64,000 bases of DNA from Hyphomicrobiales bacterium (GTDB taxonomy: Bacteria > Pseudomonadota > Alphaproteobacteria > Rhizobiales > Rhizobiaceae), in assembly GCA_900465915.1 (NCBI GenBank), contig UBKJ01000004.1, forward strand, positions 1 through 64,000, given 5' to 3'. Shown one piece after another: positions 8,916 through 17,504 of this stretch. Position 1 is the first letter of the stretch; the number at the start of each line of letters is the position of its first letter. Below the pieces are notes generated by a model. That model was not told where the DNA came from. It saw only the letters and a program-made list of their open reading frames with translations, and ran no database searches. Both the position numbers and the translations under genes were made by a program.

Positions 8916-10286
8916 CTACGTCCGGCCCGCCTCCAGCTTGCCGGCGGCCATCCATCCTTCCAGCCAGGCGGTGTGGAACATCCCCTCGCCCACCTCGGGA
9001 TCGGCGGCCAGCGCCTGATGCAGCGGGACGGTCGTATGAACACCCTCCACCTTCAGCCCGGAAAGCGCCGTCCGCAGCGCGGTGATGGCAGCCGCACGGT
9101 CCGGGGCCCAGACGATGAGCTTGCCGACGAGCGAATCGTAATAGGGCGCGATGCGGTAGCCTTCGTAGAGCAGCGTGTCGAAGCGCACGTCCGCGCCCTC
9201 CGGGGCGGCGTAGCCGGTCACAAGGCCAGGCGAGGGCATGAACATTTTGGCCGGGTTTTCGGCGTTGATGCGCACCTCGATGGCGTGGCCGCGCCGCTTG
9301 ACGTCCTGCTGGCGGAACCAGAGCCGCTCGCCGCCGGCGATGCGCAATTGCGCCTGCACCAGGTCGACGCCGGTGATCGCCTCCGTGACGGGATGCTCCA
9401 CCTGGATGCGGGTGTTCATCTCGATGAAGAAGAATTCCTGCGTCCGGCTGTCGTAGAGATATTCGAGCGTGCCGGCGTTGCGGTAGTTCACCCGTTTGGC
9501 GAGCGCCACGGCGGAGGCGCAGAGCGCGTCGCGCACCGCTTCCGGCAGCATGGCGGCGGGGGCTTCCTCCCACACTTTCTGGCGCTTGCGCTGCAGCGAG
9601 CATTCGCGCTCGAACAGATGCACGACCTCCACCCCGTCGCCCAGCACCTGCACCTCGATATGGCGGGCGTTCTGGATGTAGCGCTCCATGTAGAGGCCGT
9701 CGTCGCCGAAGGCGGCGCGCGCCTCGGCCATGGCCTGCGGCACCAGCTTCTCCAGCGCCGCCTCGTCCTCGACGATGCGGATGCCGCGGCCGCCGCCGCC
9801 GGCGCTGGCCTTGATCATGACCGGATAGCCGATGCGCGCCGCCTGTCCGCGGGCGTCGTCGAGGTCGCCGATGCGGCCCTCGCTGCCGGGGACGACCGGC
9901 ACGCCGGCCGCCACCGCCTCGGCGCGCGCCTGCGCCTTGTCGCCCATGCGGGCGATGGTGTCGGCGTCGGGGCCGACGAAGGTGACGCCCGCCGCCTCGA
10001 CGGCCGCGACGAAGCGCGGATTTTCCGACAGGAAGCCGTAGCCCGGATGGACGGCGTCCGCGCCGCTCTGCTCGATCGCGCCGAGGATGGCGTCGACGTC
10101 GAGATAGGATTTCGCCGCCTGCGGCGGCCCGATGACCGCAACCTCGTCGGCGAGCCGGCAGGCGAGCGAATCCGTATCGGCCTCGCTCGCCGCCTGCACG
10201 GTGCGGATGCCGAGCGCCTTGGCGGCCCGGATGATGCGCACCGCGATCTCGCCGCGATTGGCTATGAACAGGGTTCGGATGGCCAT
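8916..10286 (-). CDS. Biotin carboxylase (AccC-like) of a split urea-carboxylase-type enzyme
   Basis: A 456-aa stand-alone biotin carboxylase that uses ATP and bicarbonate to carboxylate a biotin carrier. It shows FIANRGEIAVRIIRAA (1-20), VHPGYGFLSENP, the ATP-grasp glycine loop KASAGGGGRGIRI, HIEVQVLGD, ECSLQRKRQK, and the catalytic EMNTRIQVEHPVTE. The biotin carrier gene lies 6 bp upstream and KipI/KipA-type genes lie just before that. No acetyl-CoA carboxylase transferase gene is present, so fatty-acid synthesis is unlikely. In urea carboxylase the same four activities (carboxylase, two AHS domains, carrier) are fused in one chain; here they are separate genes. Confidence 0.85.
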   Translation of the reverse strand: MAIRTLFIANRGEIAVRIIRAAKALGIRTVQAASEADTDSLACRLADEVAVIGPPQAAKSYLDVDAILGAIEQSGADAVHPGYGFLSENPRFVAAVEAAGVTFVGPDADTIARMGDKAQARAEAVAAGVPVVPGSEGRIGDLDDARGQAARIGYPVMIKASAGGGGRGIRIVEDEAALEKLVPQAMAEARAAFGDDGLYMERYIQNARHIEVQVLGDGVEVVHLFERECSLQRKRQKVWEEAPAAMLPEAVRDALCASAVALAKRVNYRNAGTLEYLYDSRTQEFFFIEMNTRIQVEHPVTEAITGVDLVQAQLRIAGGERLWFRQQDVKRRGHAIEVRINAENPAKMFMPSPGLVTGYAAPEGADVRFDTLLYEGYRIAPYYDSLVGKLIVWAPDRAAAITALRTALSGLKVEGVHTTVPLHQALAADPEVGEGMFHTAWLEGWMAAGKLEAGRT

Positions 10287-10292
10287 CGCGCC

Positions 10293-10529
10293 CTACTCCG
10301 TCTCGGCGACGGCCTGGTCGGCCTCCACCGCCTCGCCGTCCTCGACGAGGAAGCGCAGGCCCGCGCCCGCGGCTTCCGCCTCGACCGGAAAGAAGGATTT
10401 CATCGCCTCGATAAGGGCGACCGTCTCGCCGGCGGCGACGGCGTCGCCCTCCTGCTTGAAGGGGGCCTCGTCGGGGGACGGACGGCGGTAGAAGATGCCC
10501 GGAAGGGGGGAGAGGAGTTGCTTCGCCAT
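10293..10529 (-). CDS. Biotin carrier protein (BCCP-like, minimal)
   Basis: A 78-aa biotinyl domain with little else. EAMKSFFPVEAE carries the lysine expected to receive biotin; the flanking PLPGIFYRRPSPDEAPFKQEGDAVAAGETVALIEAMK arrangement is the usual half-barrel. AccB normally has another ~80 residues, including an Ala/Pro-rich linker, so this is the minimal carrier form. It sits between pxpC (upstream, 22 bp) and the biotin carboxylase gene (6 bp), which it most likely serves. Confidence 0.85.
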   Translation of the reverse strand: MAKQLLSPLPGIFYRRPSPDEAPFKQEGDAVAAGETVALIEAMKSFFPVEAEAAGAGLRFLVEDGEAVEADQAVAETE

Positions 10530-10551
10530 GGTGGTTTTCGTTCCCTCTTGT

Positions 10552-11526
10552 TTAAGCTTTTACGAGATTGGCGGCCACGCAGCGTTCGGCGATCGCGACG
10601 GCCATGCGCTGGGCCTCCTGCACGCTGACGAGGCGGAAATGAAGCTGCTCGCCGGGCTTGGCCTGGCCGAGCTTCCAGAAGGCGGCCGACGGCACCGTGT
10701 AGGGGTTGATGAAACCGCCCATCGACGGCCCGTCATTGACCAGGATGATCGGCGTCTGGCCGGCGAGGTTGATCGCCCCCATCGGATAGCCGTGATCGAT
10801 GATGTTGGAGGGCAGCGAGCCGTGCTCCTTCGGCTTGTCGTAGGCCTTGGGCGCGAAGGTCCATTCCGGCCCCTCCAGGCGGAAGCCGGTGCGGTCGGAC
10901 TTGGCCGACAGCGTCCAGGCCGAGGCGAGGAAGCGCTCCTGGCCCGCCTCGTCGATCCAGTCGTCGTTGGGGCCGGCGCAGACCTCGACGGTCCAGTTGC
11001 GGTCGGTGCGGATGTCGGGGCGATGCTCCTCCGGGACCGTCAGGCCCGGCGTGCCCGTGGCGGCGGCCACCGGCAGCTCCTGCCCCGGCTTGACGGAATG
11101 GCCGTCCATGCCGCCGACGCCCGCCTTGTTGAAGGTGGAGCGGGAGCCGAGCATGGGCGGGTTGTCGAAGCCGCCCGCCACCGCGATATAGGCGCGCGCG
11201 CCGATGCGGGCCGCGCCGAGCGCCAGCGTCTGGCCGGCCTTCACGGCGACCGAGCGCCACAGCGGCAGCGGCTCGCCGTCGAGCGTCGGGCGCATGTCCG
11301 CGCCGGTGACGGCGATCACCGTGTCCGCGCCGAACTCCAGCGTCGGGCCGAGAAGCTGGCATTCCAGCCCCGCCGCGCCCGGCGCGTTGCCGACCAGCAC
11401 GTTGGCCATGCGGAAGGACCAGCTATCCATGGGGCCGGACGGCGGAAAGCCCTGATTCCAGTAGCCAATGCGACCCGGATAGTCCTGGATCGAGGTTTCG
11501 AGACCGGCTTTGAGAACCCTGATCAT
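10552..11526 (-). CDS. pxpC: 5-oxoprolinase/urea amidolyase family subunit C (KipA, AHS2 domain)
   Basis: A 324-aa AHS2-domain protein, the KipA/PxpC half of the lactam-processing pair. It begins IRVLKAGLETSIQDYPGRIGYWNQGFPPSGPMD, typical of the family, and has GADMRPTLDGEPLP, YIAVAGGFDNPPMLGSRST and ILVNDGPSMGGF. In E. coli PxpA, PxpB and PxpC together hydrolyse 5-oxoproline with ATP; in urea carboxylase the AHS2 fold forms half of the carboxyltransferase. The ATG at 11526 overlaps the pxpB stop by 4 bp (ATGA), indicating translational coupling. The frame is open further upstream but only in the shadow of pxpB. Confidence 0.85.
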   Translation of the reverse strand: MIRVLKAGLETSIQDYPGRIGYWNQGFPPSGPMDSWSFRMANVLVGNAPGAAGLECQLLGPTLEFGADTVIAVTGADMRPTLDGEPLPLWRSVAVKAGQTLALGAARIGARAYIAVAGGFDNPPMLGSRSTFNKAGVGGMDGHSVKPGQELPVAAATGTPGLTVPEEHRPDIRTDRNWTVEVCAGPNDDWIDEAGQERFLASAWTLSAKSDRTGFRLEGPEWTFAPKAYDKPKEHGSLPSNIIDHGYPMGAINLAGQTPIILVNDGPSMGGFINPYTVPSAAFWKLGQAKPGEQLHFRLVSVQEAQRMAVAIAERCVAANLVKA

Positions 11527-12404
11527 GCCGTCGCTCCCGTCTTTGCGCCCGCGCCCACCTTCTCGACCCAGTGGTTGTAGTTGCGGACCACGAATTTCTG
11601 ATACTCGACGATGGTGTATTCGTAGCGTTCCTCGTTCACCGCCGCTTCGGCCGCGTCGTATTCCTCGCGCGTCACCGGCACGAAGCGGATGCGGTCGCCG
11701 GGGCGGAACAGGCAGAGGCTGCCCTCGAAGGCCGGCCGCTTGCCGGACGGGTCCCAGATCGGCGCGGGCGTGCGGGCGAAGATCTGGTAGCCGCCGGGCG
11801 TGGCGACGGGATAGATCGAGTTGGCCGCGCCGCCGAGGCCGATCGCGCCCTGCGGCGTGTGGGTGCGCGGGGGATTGTATTTCGGCGCGGTGAGGCGCGC
11901 GCGCGGATCGAGCGGCATCAGGAACGGCAGGCCGGGCCAGAAGCCCAGCGAGGCCACCCAATATTCCGAGGAGGAATGGAGGCGGACCAGATGGTCGACG
12001 TCCTCGAGCCCGTTCTCCTGCACCAGCAGCTCGGGATCGGGGACCTTCTTGGCGATCTTGGCGCAATAATCCTCGACGCAGGCCTTGGTCCACGGGTCGA
12101 GATAGAGCGCGGGAAGATAGAAGAGCCGGCTTTCGAGCTCGATGTCCTCCGAGGAGCCGAGCGAGGCGGCGAGCCGCGAGAACTCCCGCACCACGTCGTC
12201 ATAGCCGATCAGCGTCGGCTCGTAATGGACCAGCAGCGAGGCGAAGCAGGGCGCCGTCTCGATGACGCCCTTGACGTTCTCGGCGGCCGCCGCCGTGGCC
12301 AGTCCCTGCGCCATGAAATTCAGGTCGAGATTCATCTCGTTGCCGAATTCGATGAGCAGGTACCTGTCGCCCGCGGGCATGAATCTGGGCTGTTCATAGA
12401 TCAC
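11523..12404 (-). CDS. pxpB: 5-oxoprolinase/urea amidolyase family subunit B (KipI, AHS1 domain)
   Basis: A 293-aa AHS1-domain (KipI/PxpB) protein. The family core is clear in its second half: LGFWPGLPFLMPLDP, PPRTHTPQGAIGLGG and SIYPVATPGGYQIFARTPAPIWDP, matching the usual GF-PGF-YL and YP-SPGGW-GRT pattern. It is longer than typical KipI (~220-240 aa); the extra length is a middle segment with LPALYLDPWTKACVEDYCAK and a C-terminal tail. The usual PR of the core is PKY here, a small departure. It starts with GTG at 12404 after GAGGAGAACGAC and overlaps pxpC by 4 bp. Confidence 0.83.
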   Translation of the reverse strand: MIYEQPRFMPAGDRYLLIEFGNEMNLDLNFMAQGLATAAAAENVKGVIETAPCFASLLVHYEPTLIGYDDVVREFSRLAASLGSSEDIELESRLFYLPALYLDPWTKACVEDYCAKIAKKVPDPELLVQENGLEDVDHLVRLHSSSEYWVASLGFWPGLPFLMPLDPRARLTAPKYNPPRTHTPQGAIGLGGAANSIYPVATPGGYQIFARTPAPIWDPSGKRPAFEGSLCLFRPGDRIRFVPVTREEYDAAEAAVNEERYEYTIVEYQKFVVRNYNHWVEKVGAGAKTGATA

Positions 12405-12422
12405 GTCGTTCTCCTCGTGGTC

Positions 12423-13808
12423 TCAGTTCAGATTTTCGGCGATGCGCCATTGCGCCGCGTCGTCGAGCGCCTCGCCGAGCCGCGCGACGATCTCGCCCAC
12501 CTGCGCCTCGTCGACGATCAGCGGCGGGCACAGCGCGACCACGTCGCCGATGGCGCGCACCACCAGCCCGTGCTCGTGCGCGGCGGCGAAGACGCGCGCG
12601 CCCATACGGCCCGGTTGCGCGAAGGGCCGGCGCGTCGCCTTGTCGGCCACCAGCTCCACGCCGGCGATCAGGCCCGCGCCGCGGACCTCGCCCACCAGCG
12701 GATGATCGGCCAGCGCCGCCAGCCGCTCCTGGAGGACGCTGCCCATGCGGTCGGCGTTGCCGATCAGGTCGCGCTCCTCGATGATCCGGAGGTTCTCCAG
12801 CCCCACGGCGGTGGCGACCGGGTGGCCGGAGGCGGTGAAGCCGTGGCCGAAGGTGCCGATCCTGGCCGAATCGTCGGCGATGGCGTCATAGACGGCCTCG
12901 GTGAAGACGACGGCGGCGAGCGGCATGTAGGACGAGGTGAGCTGCTTGGAGATCACCATGAGGTCCGGCGTGAAGCCGTAGCGCTCGCAGCCGAAGGTCG
13001 TCCCCAGCCGGCCGAAGCCGCAGATCACCTCGTCGGCGACGAGCAGGATATCGTATTTGCGGCACAGCGCCTCGATCCCCGGCCAGTAGCCGGGCGGCGG
13101 CGGCATGACGCCGCCGGCGGCCATCAGCGGCTCGCCGATGAAGGCGGCGATGGTCTCCGGCCCCTCTTCGAGGATCACCGCCTCGGCTTCGGCGATAAGC
13201 CGCTCGGCGAATTGCGCCTCCGTCTCGCCCGGCAGGCCGAAGCGATAGAAATGCGGGCAGGTCAGATGCCGCACGGGGATGGCCGGCAGGTCGAAGTCGC
13301 GGTGGTTGTTGGGCAGGCCGGTCAGGCTGCCCGAGGCCACGGTGACGCCGTGATAGGCGCGGTTGCGGGCGAGGAACTTCTTCTTCTGCGGCCGTCCCAG
13401 CGCATTGTTCATGTACCAGACCATCTTGACGACGGTGTCGTTGGCCTCGGAGCCGGAATTGGTGAAGAAGACGCGCGTCAAGGGCTCCGGCGTCATCTCC
13501 ACGATCTTCTCGGCCAGCCGGATCGACGGCTCGTGCGCCTTGTGGCTGAAGGTGTGGTAATAGGGCAGCTTCGCCATCTGCTCGGCCGCCGCCTTGACGA
13601 GGCGCGGCTCGTCGAAGCCGATGGCCACCGACCACAGGCCGGCGAGGCCCTCGATATATTCCTTGCCGGCGTCGTCGTAGATATAGACGCCCTTGCCGCG
13701 CTCGACGATCACCGGCCCCTGCCGCTCATGGGCGCGCGCGTCCGTATAGGGATGCAGGGTGGTGGATATGTCCGTATGCGCCAGCGAGTTGGAGAGTTGT
13801 CTGGTCAT
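12423..13808 (-). CDS. Class III omega-amino acid:pyruvate-type aminotransferase
   Basis: A 461-aa PLP-dependent class III aminotransferase, distinct from the GabT at the operon end. Features: GKEYIEGLAGLWSVAIGF, VFFTNSGSEANDTVVKM (phosphate binding), NRAYHGVTVASGSLTG, LVADEVICGFGRLGTTFG (cofactor Asp) and VISKQLTSSYMPLAAVV containing the Schiff-base lysine. The SKQLTSSYMP spelling and GLWSV near the N-terminus are typical of omega-transaminases that use pyruvate as acceptor. GAGGAGGAAC precedes the ATG. It lies between the permease (12 bp) and pxpB (18 bp). Two aminotransferases in one operon suggest either two amino substrates or two steps in one pathway. Confidence 0.85.
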   Translation of the reverse strand: MTRQLSNSLAHTDISTTLHPYTDARAHERQGPVIVERGKGVYIYDDAGKEYIEGLAGLWSVAIGFDEPRLVKAAAEQMAKLPYYHTFSHKAHEPSIRLAEKIVEMTPEPLTRVFFTNSGSEANDTVVKMVWYMNNALGRPQKKKFLARNRAYHGVTVASGSLTGLPNNHRDFDLPAIPVRHLTCPHFYRFGLPGETEAQFAERLIAEAEAVILEEGPETIAAFIGEPLMAAGGVMPPPPGYWPGIEALCRKYDILLVADEVICGFGRLGTTFGCERYGFTPDLMVISKQLTSSYMPLAAVVFTEAVYDAIADDSARIGTFGHGFTASGHPVATAVGLENLRIIEERDLIGNADRMGSVLQERLAALADHPLVGEVRGAGLIAGVELVADKATRRPFAQPGRMGARVFAAAHEHGLVVRAIGDVVALCPPLIVDEAQVGEIVARLGEALDDAAQWRIAENLN

Positions 13809-13820
13809 GGCCGTTCCTCC

Positions 13821-14840
13821 TCAGCGCCTGGCCGCGTTGGCGAGCCGGTAGCGGTCGAGCACCACCGCGCCGACGAGCACGACGCCCAGGACGATCATCT
13901 GGTAGTTCGAGCCGATGCGCAGCAGGTCCATGCCGTTGGCGAGCACGGTGATGAAGACCACGCCCATGAAGACGCCGACCGGCGTGCCCTCGCCGCCCCG
14001 AAGCGAGCATCCGCCGATGACGGCCGCCGCGATGGAGTTGAGCGGGAACTCGCCGCCCAGCATCGGCTCGCCCGACGAGACGCGCGCCGTCAGAAGCCAG
14101 CCGGCGAAGGCGGTGATGGTGGCGCAGAGCACGTAGCAGGCCATGAGGTAGCGGTTGATGCCGACGCCGGCCACGACGGCCGAACGCAGGTTCGAGCCGA
14201 TGGCGTAGATGTAACGGCCGAACCGCATGTGGCGGACCAGCAGATAGACGACGGCCAGCGCCGGTATGGCGAGGAAGACCGAGACCGGCAGGCCGAGGAA
14301 GAAGCCCGAGCCGATGCCGTAGACGAAGTCGCGCGGCAGGCCGCTGACCTGCAGGCCCTGCGAAATGACGAGGGTGACGCCATGAAAGATCGAGGCGGTG
14401 GCGAGCGTGACGATGAAGGCGTTGACCTTGAGCACGGCGACGCCGAAGCCGTTGACCAGCCCGCATAGGACGCCCACGACCAGGGTGGCGAGGAAGCCGG
14501 CGGCGATGGCGAGGCCGGGCGCGTCGGGATAGGCGACCGAGACGGCCACCATGACCTGCGCCGAGACGATGGAGGTGAGCGCCACCACCGCGCCGACGGA
14601 GAGGTCGAAGCCGCCCGCCAGCAGCACCAGCATCTGGCCGAAGGCGATCAGCATCAGGAACACGCCCTGCTGCAGCATGTTGAGCATGTTGGCGGAGCTC
14701 AGGAAGCGCGGGTTGCCCATCTGGAACACCACCACGCAGATGACGAGGACGACGGGAAGCGCCCCGAACGTCAGGAGTTTCGACAGGGCGTTGGCGCCCG
14801 CCGAAGGCGCGGCTCCGGCCTGGGATCGGTTCTCGGTCAT
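13821..14840 (-). CDS. Sugar-type (RbsC/MglC-like) ABC transporter permease
   Basis: A 339-aa inner-membrane permease of the RbsC family with about ten hydrophobic segments. Recognisable are GGFDLSVGAVVALTSIVSA (the conserved second-segment motif), FIVTLATASIFHG, AIGSNLRSAVVAGVGINR (coupling loop EAA-like region) and the AAAVIGGCSLRGGEGTP turn. It partners the ATPase upstream (4-bp ATGA overlap) and the TorT-like binding protein. RbsC-type permeases move sugars, autoinducer-2 and many non-sugar compounds; the surrounding genes argue for a nitrogenous substrate. Confidence 0.88.
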   Translation of the reverse strand: MTENRSQAGAAPSAGANALSKLLTFGALPVVLVICVVVFQMGNPRFLSSANMLNMLQQGVFLMLIAFGQMLVLLAGGFDLSVGAVVALTSIVSAQVMVAVSVAYPDAPGLAIAAGFLATLVVGVLCGLVNGFGVAVLKVNAFIVTLATASIFHGVTLVISQGLQVSGLPRDFVYGIGSGFFLGLPVSVFLAIPALAVVYLLVRHMRFGRYIYAIGSNLRSAVVAGVGINRYLMACYVLCATITAFAGWLLTARVSSGEPMLGGEFPLNSIAAAVIGGCSLRGGEGTPVGVFMGVVFITVLANGMDLLRIGSNYQMIVLGVVLVGAVVLDRYRLANAARR

Positions 14841-16372
14841 TGGATTTCCTCTTTCGGCGTTTCGCCAAAGGCGTAGGCGATCACGACGTTCTCGTTGATC
14901 TCGTCCCCTTCCAGTTCCGCCGTGCACAGACCCTCGTGCATGACGTAGACCCGGTGGGAGAGGTGGACGAGCTCCTGAAGGTCGGAACTGATGAGCAGGA
15001 TCGCCGCGCCTTCCGCGCATAGCCGCTGAAGCTGGTTGTAGAAATCGAGGCGCGCGCCGACGTCGACGCCGGCGGTGGGCTCGTCGAAGATGTAGACCTT
15101 GCGCTCGCGGCTGAGCGCGCGGCCGAGCACGACCTTCTGCTGGTTGCCGCCCGACAGTTCCTGCACGGGCTTGTCCGGATCGGCCGGCTGCACCTTGAGC
15201 CGGACGAGCAGGTCCTGCACCAGACGGCCCAGGAACGAGGTTTTGACGAAGCCGGCGCGGGCGGCGCGCGGCTCGCCCAGCACCTCGACGACGATGTTCT
15301 CGGCGATGGAGCGGTTGAGCGCCAGCGCCTCGCCGCGCCGGTCCTGCGGCAGGTAGATGAGGCCGCGGTCGAGCATGGCGGCGGGCGACGGGGCGGCGAT
15401 CGTCTCGCCCGAAAGCACGATCTCGCCGGCGTCGATCTCCTGGAGGCCGAAGACGGCGCGCGCCAGCTCGGCCTTGCCGCAGCCGACCAGGCCGCCCAGG
15501 CCGACGATCTCGCCCCCGCGCAGCGTCAGCGACACGCCGTTGACCTTGCGGCCCGACGACAGGCCCTTGATCTCCAGCACCGTCCCGGCCGGGTTGTGCG
15601 GGATGTCGGGATAGAAATTCGCCATCTCGCGGCCGACCATGTCGGCGATCATGCGCTCGTTGGTGACGTCGGCGAGCCGGTGGAAGGCGATGAAGCGGCC
15701 GTCGCGCAGGATGGTCACCACGTCGCCCAGCCGGCGGATCTCCTCCATGCGGTGGCTGATATAGAGGATGGCCCAGCCTTCCTTCTTCAGCACGTCCACG
15801 GTGGCGAAGAGATGCTCGGATTCGTCGTGGCTGAGCGTCGCCGTCGGCTCGTCGAGGATCAGGGCCCCCGGCTTGCCGCCGAGCGCCCGCACGATCTCGA
15901 GAAGCTGCTGCTCGGCGCGCGTCAGCGTGTCGACGCGGGCGTCGGGATCGATGGAGACGCCGAGCCGGCGCATGGACTGCACCATCTCCTCGCGCATGGC
16001 GGCCTTGTCGAGAAAGCCGCCGCGGGTCTTCTCGCGGCCGAGCGCGTAATTCTCCGCCGCCGTCAGCGACGGGGCGAGGCCGAAATCCTGGAGCACCGTG
16101 TTGACGCCGCATTCGCGCGCCTCGAGCGGCGTCAGGTTGGGGCGCGGCTGGCCGCGCAGCACGCGCTCGCCCTCGTCCAGCCGGTTTGTGCCGGTGAGCA
16201 GCGAGACGAGCGTCGACTTGCCGGCGCCGTTCTCGCCCAGAAGCATGTGCACCTCGCCGGCGCGCAGGACGATGCCGACGTCCTTGAGCGCGGCGTAGCT
16301 GCCGTAGAATTTGGATGCTCCGGAGAGCGAGGCGAAAACCTCGCCCTCCGGGACGTTGACGGCGACGGTCAT
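14837..16372 (-). CDS. Sugar-type (RbsA/MglA-like) ABC transporter ATPase
   Basis: A 511-aa double ATPase. The first half has Walker A GENGAGKSTLVSLLTG, the linker LTRAEQQLLEIVRAL and Walker B LILDEPTATLSHDE. The second half has a degenerate Walker A (GLGGLVGCGKAELARAVFG), signature ELSGGNQQKVVLGRAL and Walker B IFDEPTAGVDVGAR. The first signature (LTRAEQQ) is weaker than the second, as is usual for RbsA-type proteins. It overlaps both neighbours by 4 bp (ATGA), so the transporter genes are translationally coupled. Confidence 0.9.
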   Translation of the reverse strand: MTVAVNVPEGEVFASLSGASKFYGSYAALKDVGIVLRAGEVHMLLGENGAGKSTLVSLLTGTNRLDEGERVLRGQPRPNLTPLEARECGVNTVLQDFGLAPSLTAAENYALGREKTRGGFLDKAAMREEMVQSMRRLGVSIDPDARVDTLTRAEQQLLEIVRALGGKPGALILDEPTATLSHDESEHLFATVDVLKKEGWAILYISHRMEEIRRLGDVVTILRDGRFIAFHRLADVTNERMIADMVGREMANFYPDIPHNPAGTVLEIKGLSSGRKVNGVSLTLRGGEIVGLGGLVGCGKAELARAVFGLQEIDAGEIVLSGETIAAPSPAAMLDRGLIYLPQDRRGEALALNRSIAENIVVEVLGEPRAARAGFVKTSFLGRLVQDLLVRLKVQPADPDKPVQELSGGNQQKVVLGRALSRERKVYIFDEPTAGVDVGARLDFYNQLQRLCAEGAAILLISSDLQELVHLSHRVYVMHEGLCTAELEGDEINENVVIAYAFGETPKEEIQ

Positions 16373-17445
16373 TTCTTGGTCGCTTCGATGGAGAACTCGA
16401 CCTTGTAGCCGGCGGGCGCGAACATGTCCGTCTTGTTGAAGGACTTGATGGTCTCCGCCGTCACCATTTCGGGCTTGGGGCCGGCGCGCTTGGCGGGCAG
16501 CTTCTGGCCCTGAAGCAGGCGCAGCACCATGTCGACGGCCAGCCGGCCCTGGAGCACGGTGAAGTCGGTCGGCGAGGCCTTGGAGGCGCCGGCGGCGATG
16601 TCGTCATAGACCGGCGGGATGATGTCGAAGGCCGCGACGTCGACCGTGCCGGAGAGATTGGCGTTGCGCACCGCGACCGCCGCCGCCTGGCCGGCGATGT
16701 CCACGCCGACCAGCCAGTTGAGGTTGTCGTAGGTCTGCAATGCGTTGTTGATCATGTCGAGCTGCACGTTGAGACCGGTGTCGCCGCGGCGGGTGACGGC
16801 GATCTTGACCTTGGAGTCCTTGATGGCGTCGTTGAAGCCGCGCATCGCGTCGTCGGACCAGCCGGCGCCCTGCGGGCCGGGGAAGAAGCCGACCACGGTC
16901 TCCTTGCCGCCCGATTGCTGGACGATGTATTTGCCGGTCTCGTAGGCGAGGTCGTAGAAGGAGACGAGCGCATGGCCGGCCACGTCGGGGCCGTTGACGC
17001 CGTTGACGAAGTCGATGACCGGGATGCCGGCGTCCTTGGCCTTCTTGACCAGCGGCCCGACGCCGTCGGCGCTGATCGCGCCCAGGATGATGCCGTCGAA
17101 CTTCTGCGCGATGCAGTTGTCCATCTGGCTGAGCTGGGTGGAGAGATTGCCGTAGCCGCCCGCCTCGTAGAGCGTCATCGCCGTGCCGGTGCGGTGGATC
17201 TCATCCGCCACGCCGTAATTGGCCGCCACCCAGTAGCTGTCCTTGAGATGGGGGAACAGCACGCAGATGTTCCACGGCTTGGTGACTTCCTCCTTCTTGA
17301 GGAGCGTCCATTCGGCGTCCGACTTCTTGTCGCCGTCGACGAGCTGGACCTCGAATTTGGAAGGCCCTTCCTGGCTATGCGCGACGCCCGCGAAGACGAC
17401 GCTCGCCATGAGCGCGAGCGCGCCCTTCATGATGTTCTTTCTCAT
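16369..17445 (-). CDS. TorT-like periplasmic substrate-binding protein
   Basis: A 358-aa type I periplasmic binding protein with signal peptide (about 1-24, cleaved after AHS/Q). The mature part has WNICVLFPHLKDSYWVAANYGVADEI, LYEAGGYGNLSTQLSQMDNCIAQKFDGIILG and GFFPGPQGAGWSDDAM, closest by eye to TorT, the TMAO sensor-partner protein, and to TorT-like ABC binding proteins, rather than to ribose-binding RbsB. It overlaps the ATPase gene by 4 bp. Start ATG at 17445 has AGAGGACAGGAAC before it; the frame is open 21 codons further but without a signal-peptide-like beginning. The ligand is unknown; a small amine, betaine or lactam would fit the operon. Confidence 0.82.
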   Translation of the reverse strand: MRKNIMKGALALMASVVFAGVAHSQEGPSKFEVQLVDGDKKSDAEWTLLKKEEVTKPWNICVLFPHLKDSYWVAANYGVADEIHRTGTAMTLYEAGGYGNLSTQLSQMDNCIAQKFDGIILGAISADGVGPLVKKAKDAGIPVIDFVNGVNGPDVAGHALVSFYDLAYETGKYIVQQSGGKETVVGFFPGPQGAGWSDDAMRGFNDAIKDSKVKIAVTRRGDTGLNVQLDMINNALQTYDNLNWLVGVDIAGQAAAVAVRNANLSGTVDVAAFDIIPPVYDDIAAGASKASPTDFTVLQGRLAVDMVLRLLQGQKLPAKRAGPKPEMVTAETIKSFNKTDMFAPAGYKVEFSIEATKK

Positions 17446-17504
17446 GTTCCTGTCCTCTGTAAGGTTCTGTTTTTTTGTTCGCCTCGGGTCTGCGCCCGAT
17501 TGGA

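Noticed and set aside
8916..10529. Acetyl-CoA carboxylase (accBC) genes for fatty-acid synthesis
   Set aside because: The carrier is the minimal 78-aa form, the surrounding genes are KipI/KipA/LamB-type and catabolic, and no accA/accD partner is present.
11571..14468. Very long plus-strand open frame (about 965 codons) opposite pxpB, the aminotransferase and permease
   Set aside because: Mirror of high-GC3 minus-strand genes with clear family motifs; the product is rich in R, A, G, D and H with no domain. The same applies to long frames at 32213-35155 and 42511-44709.
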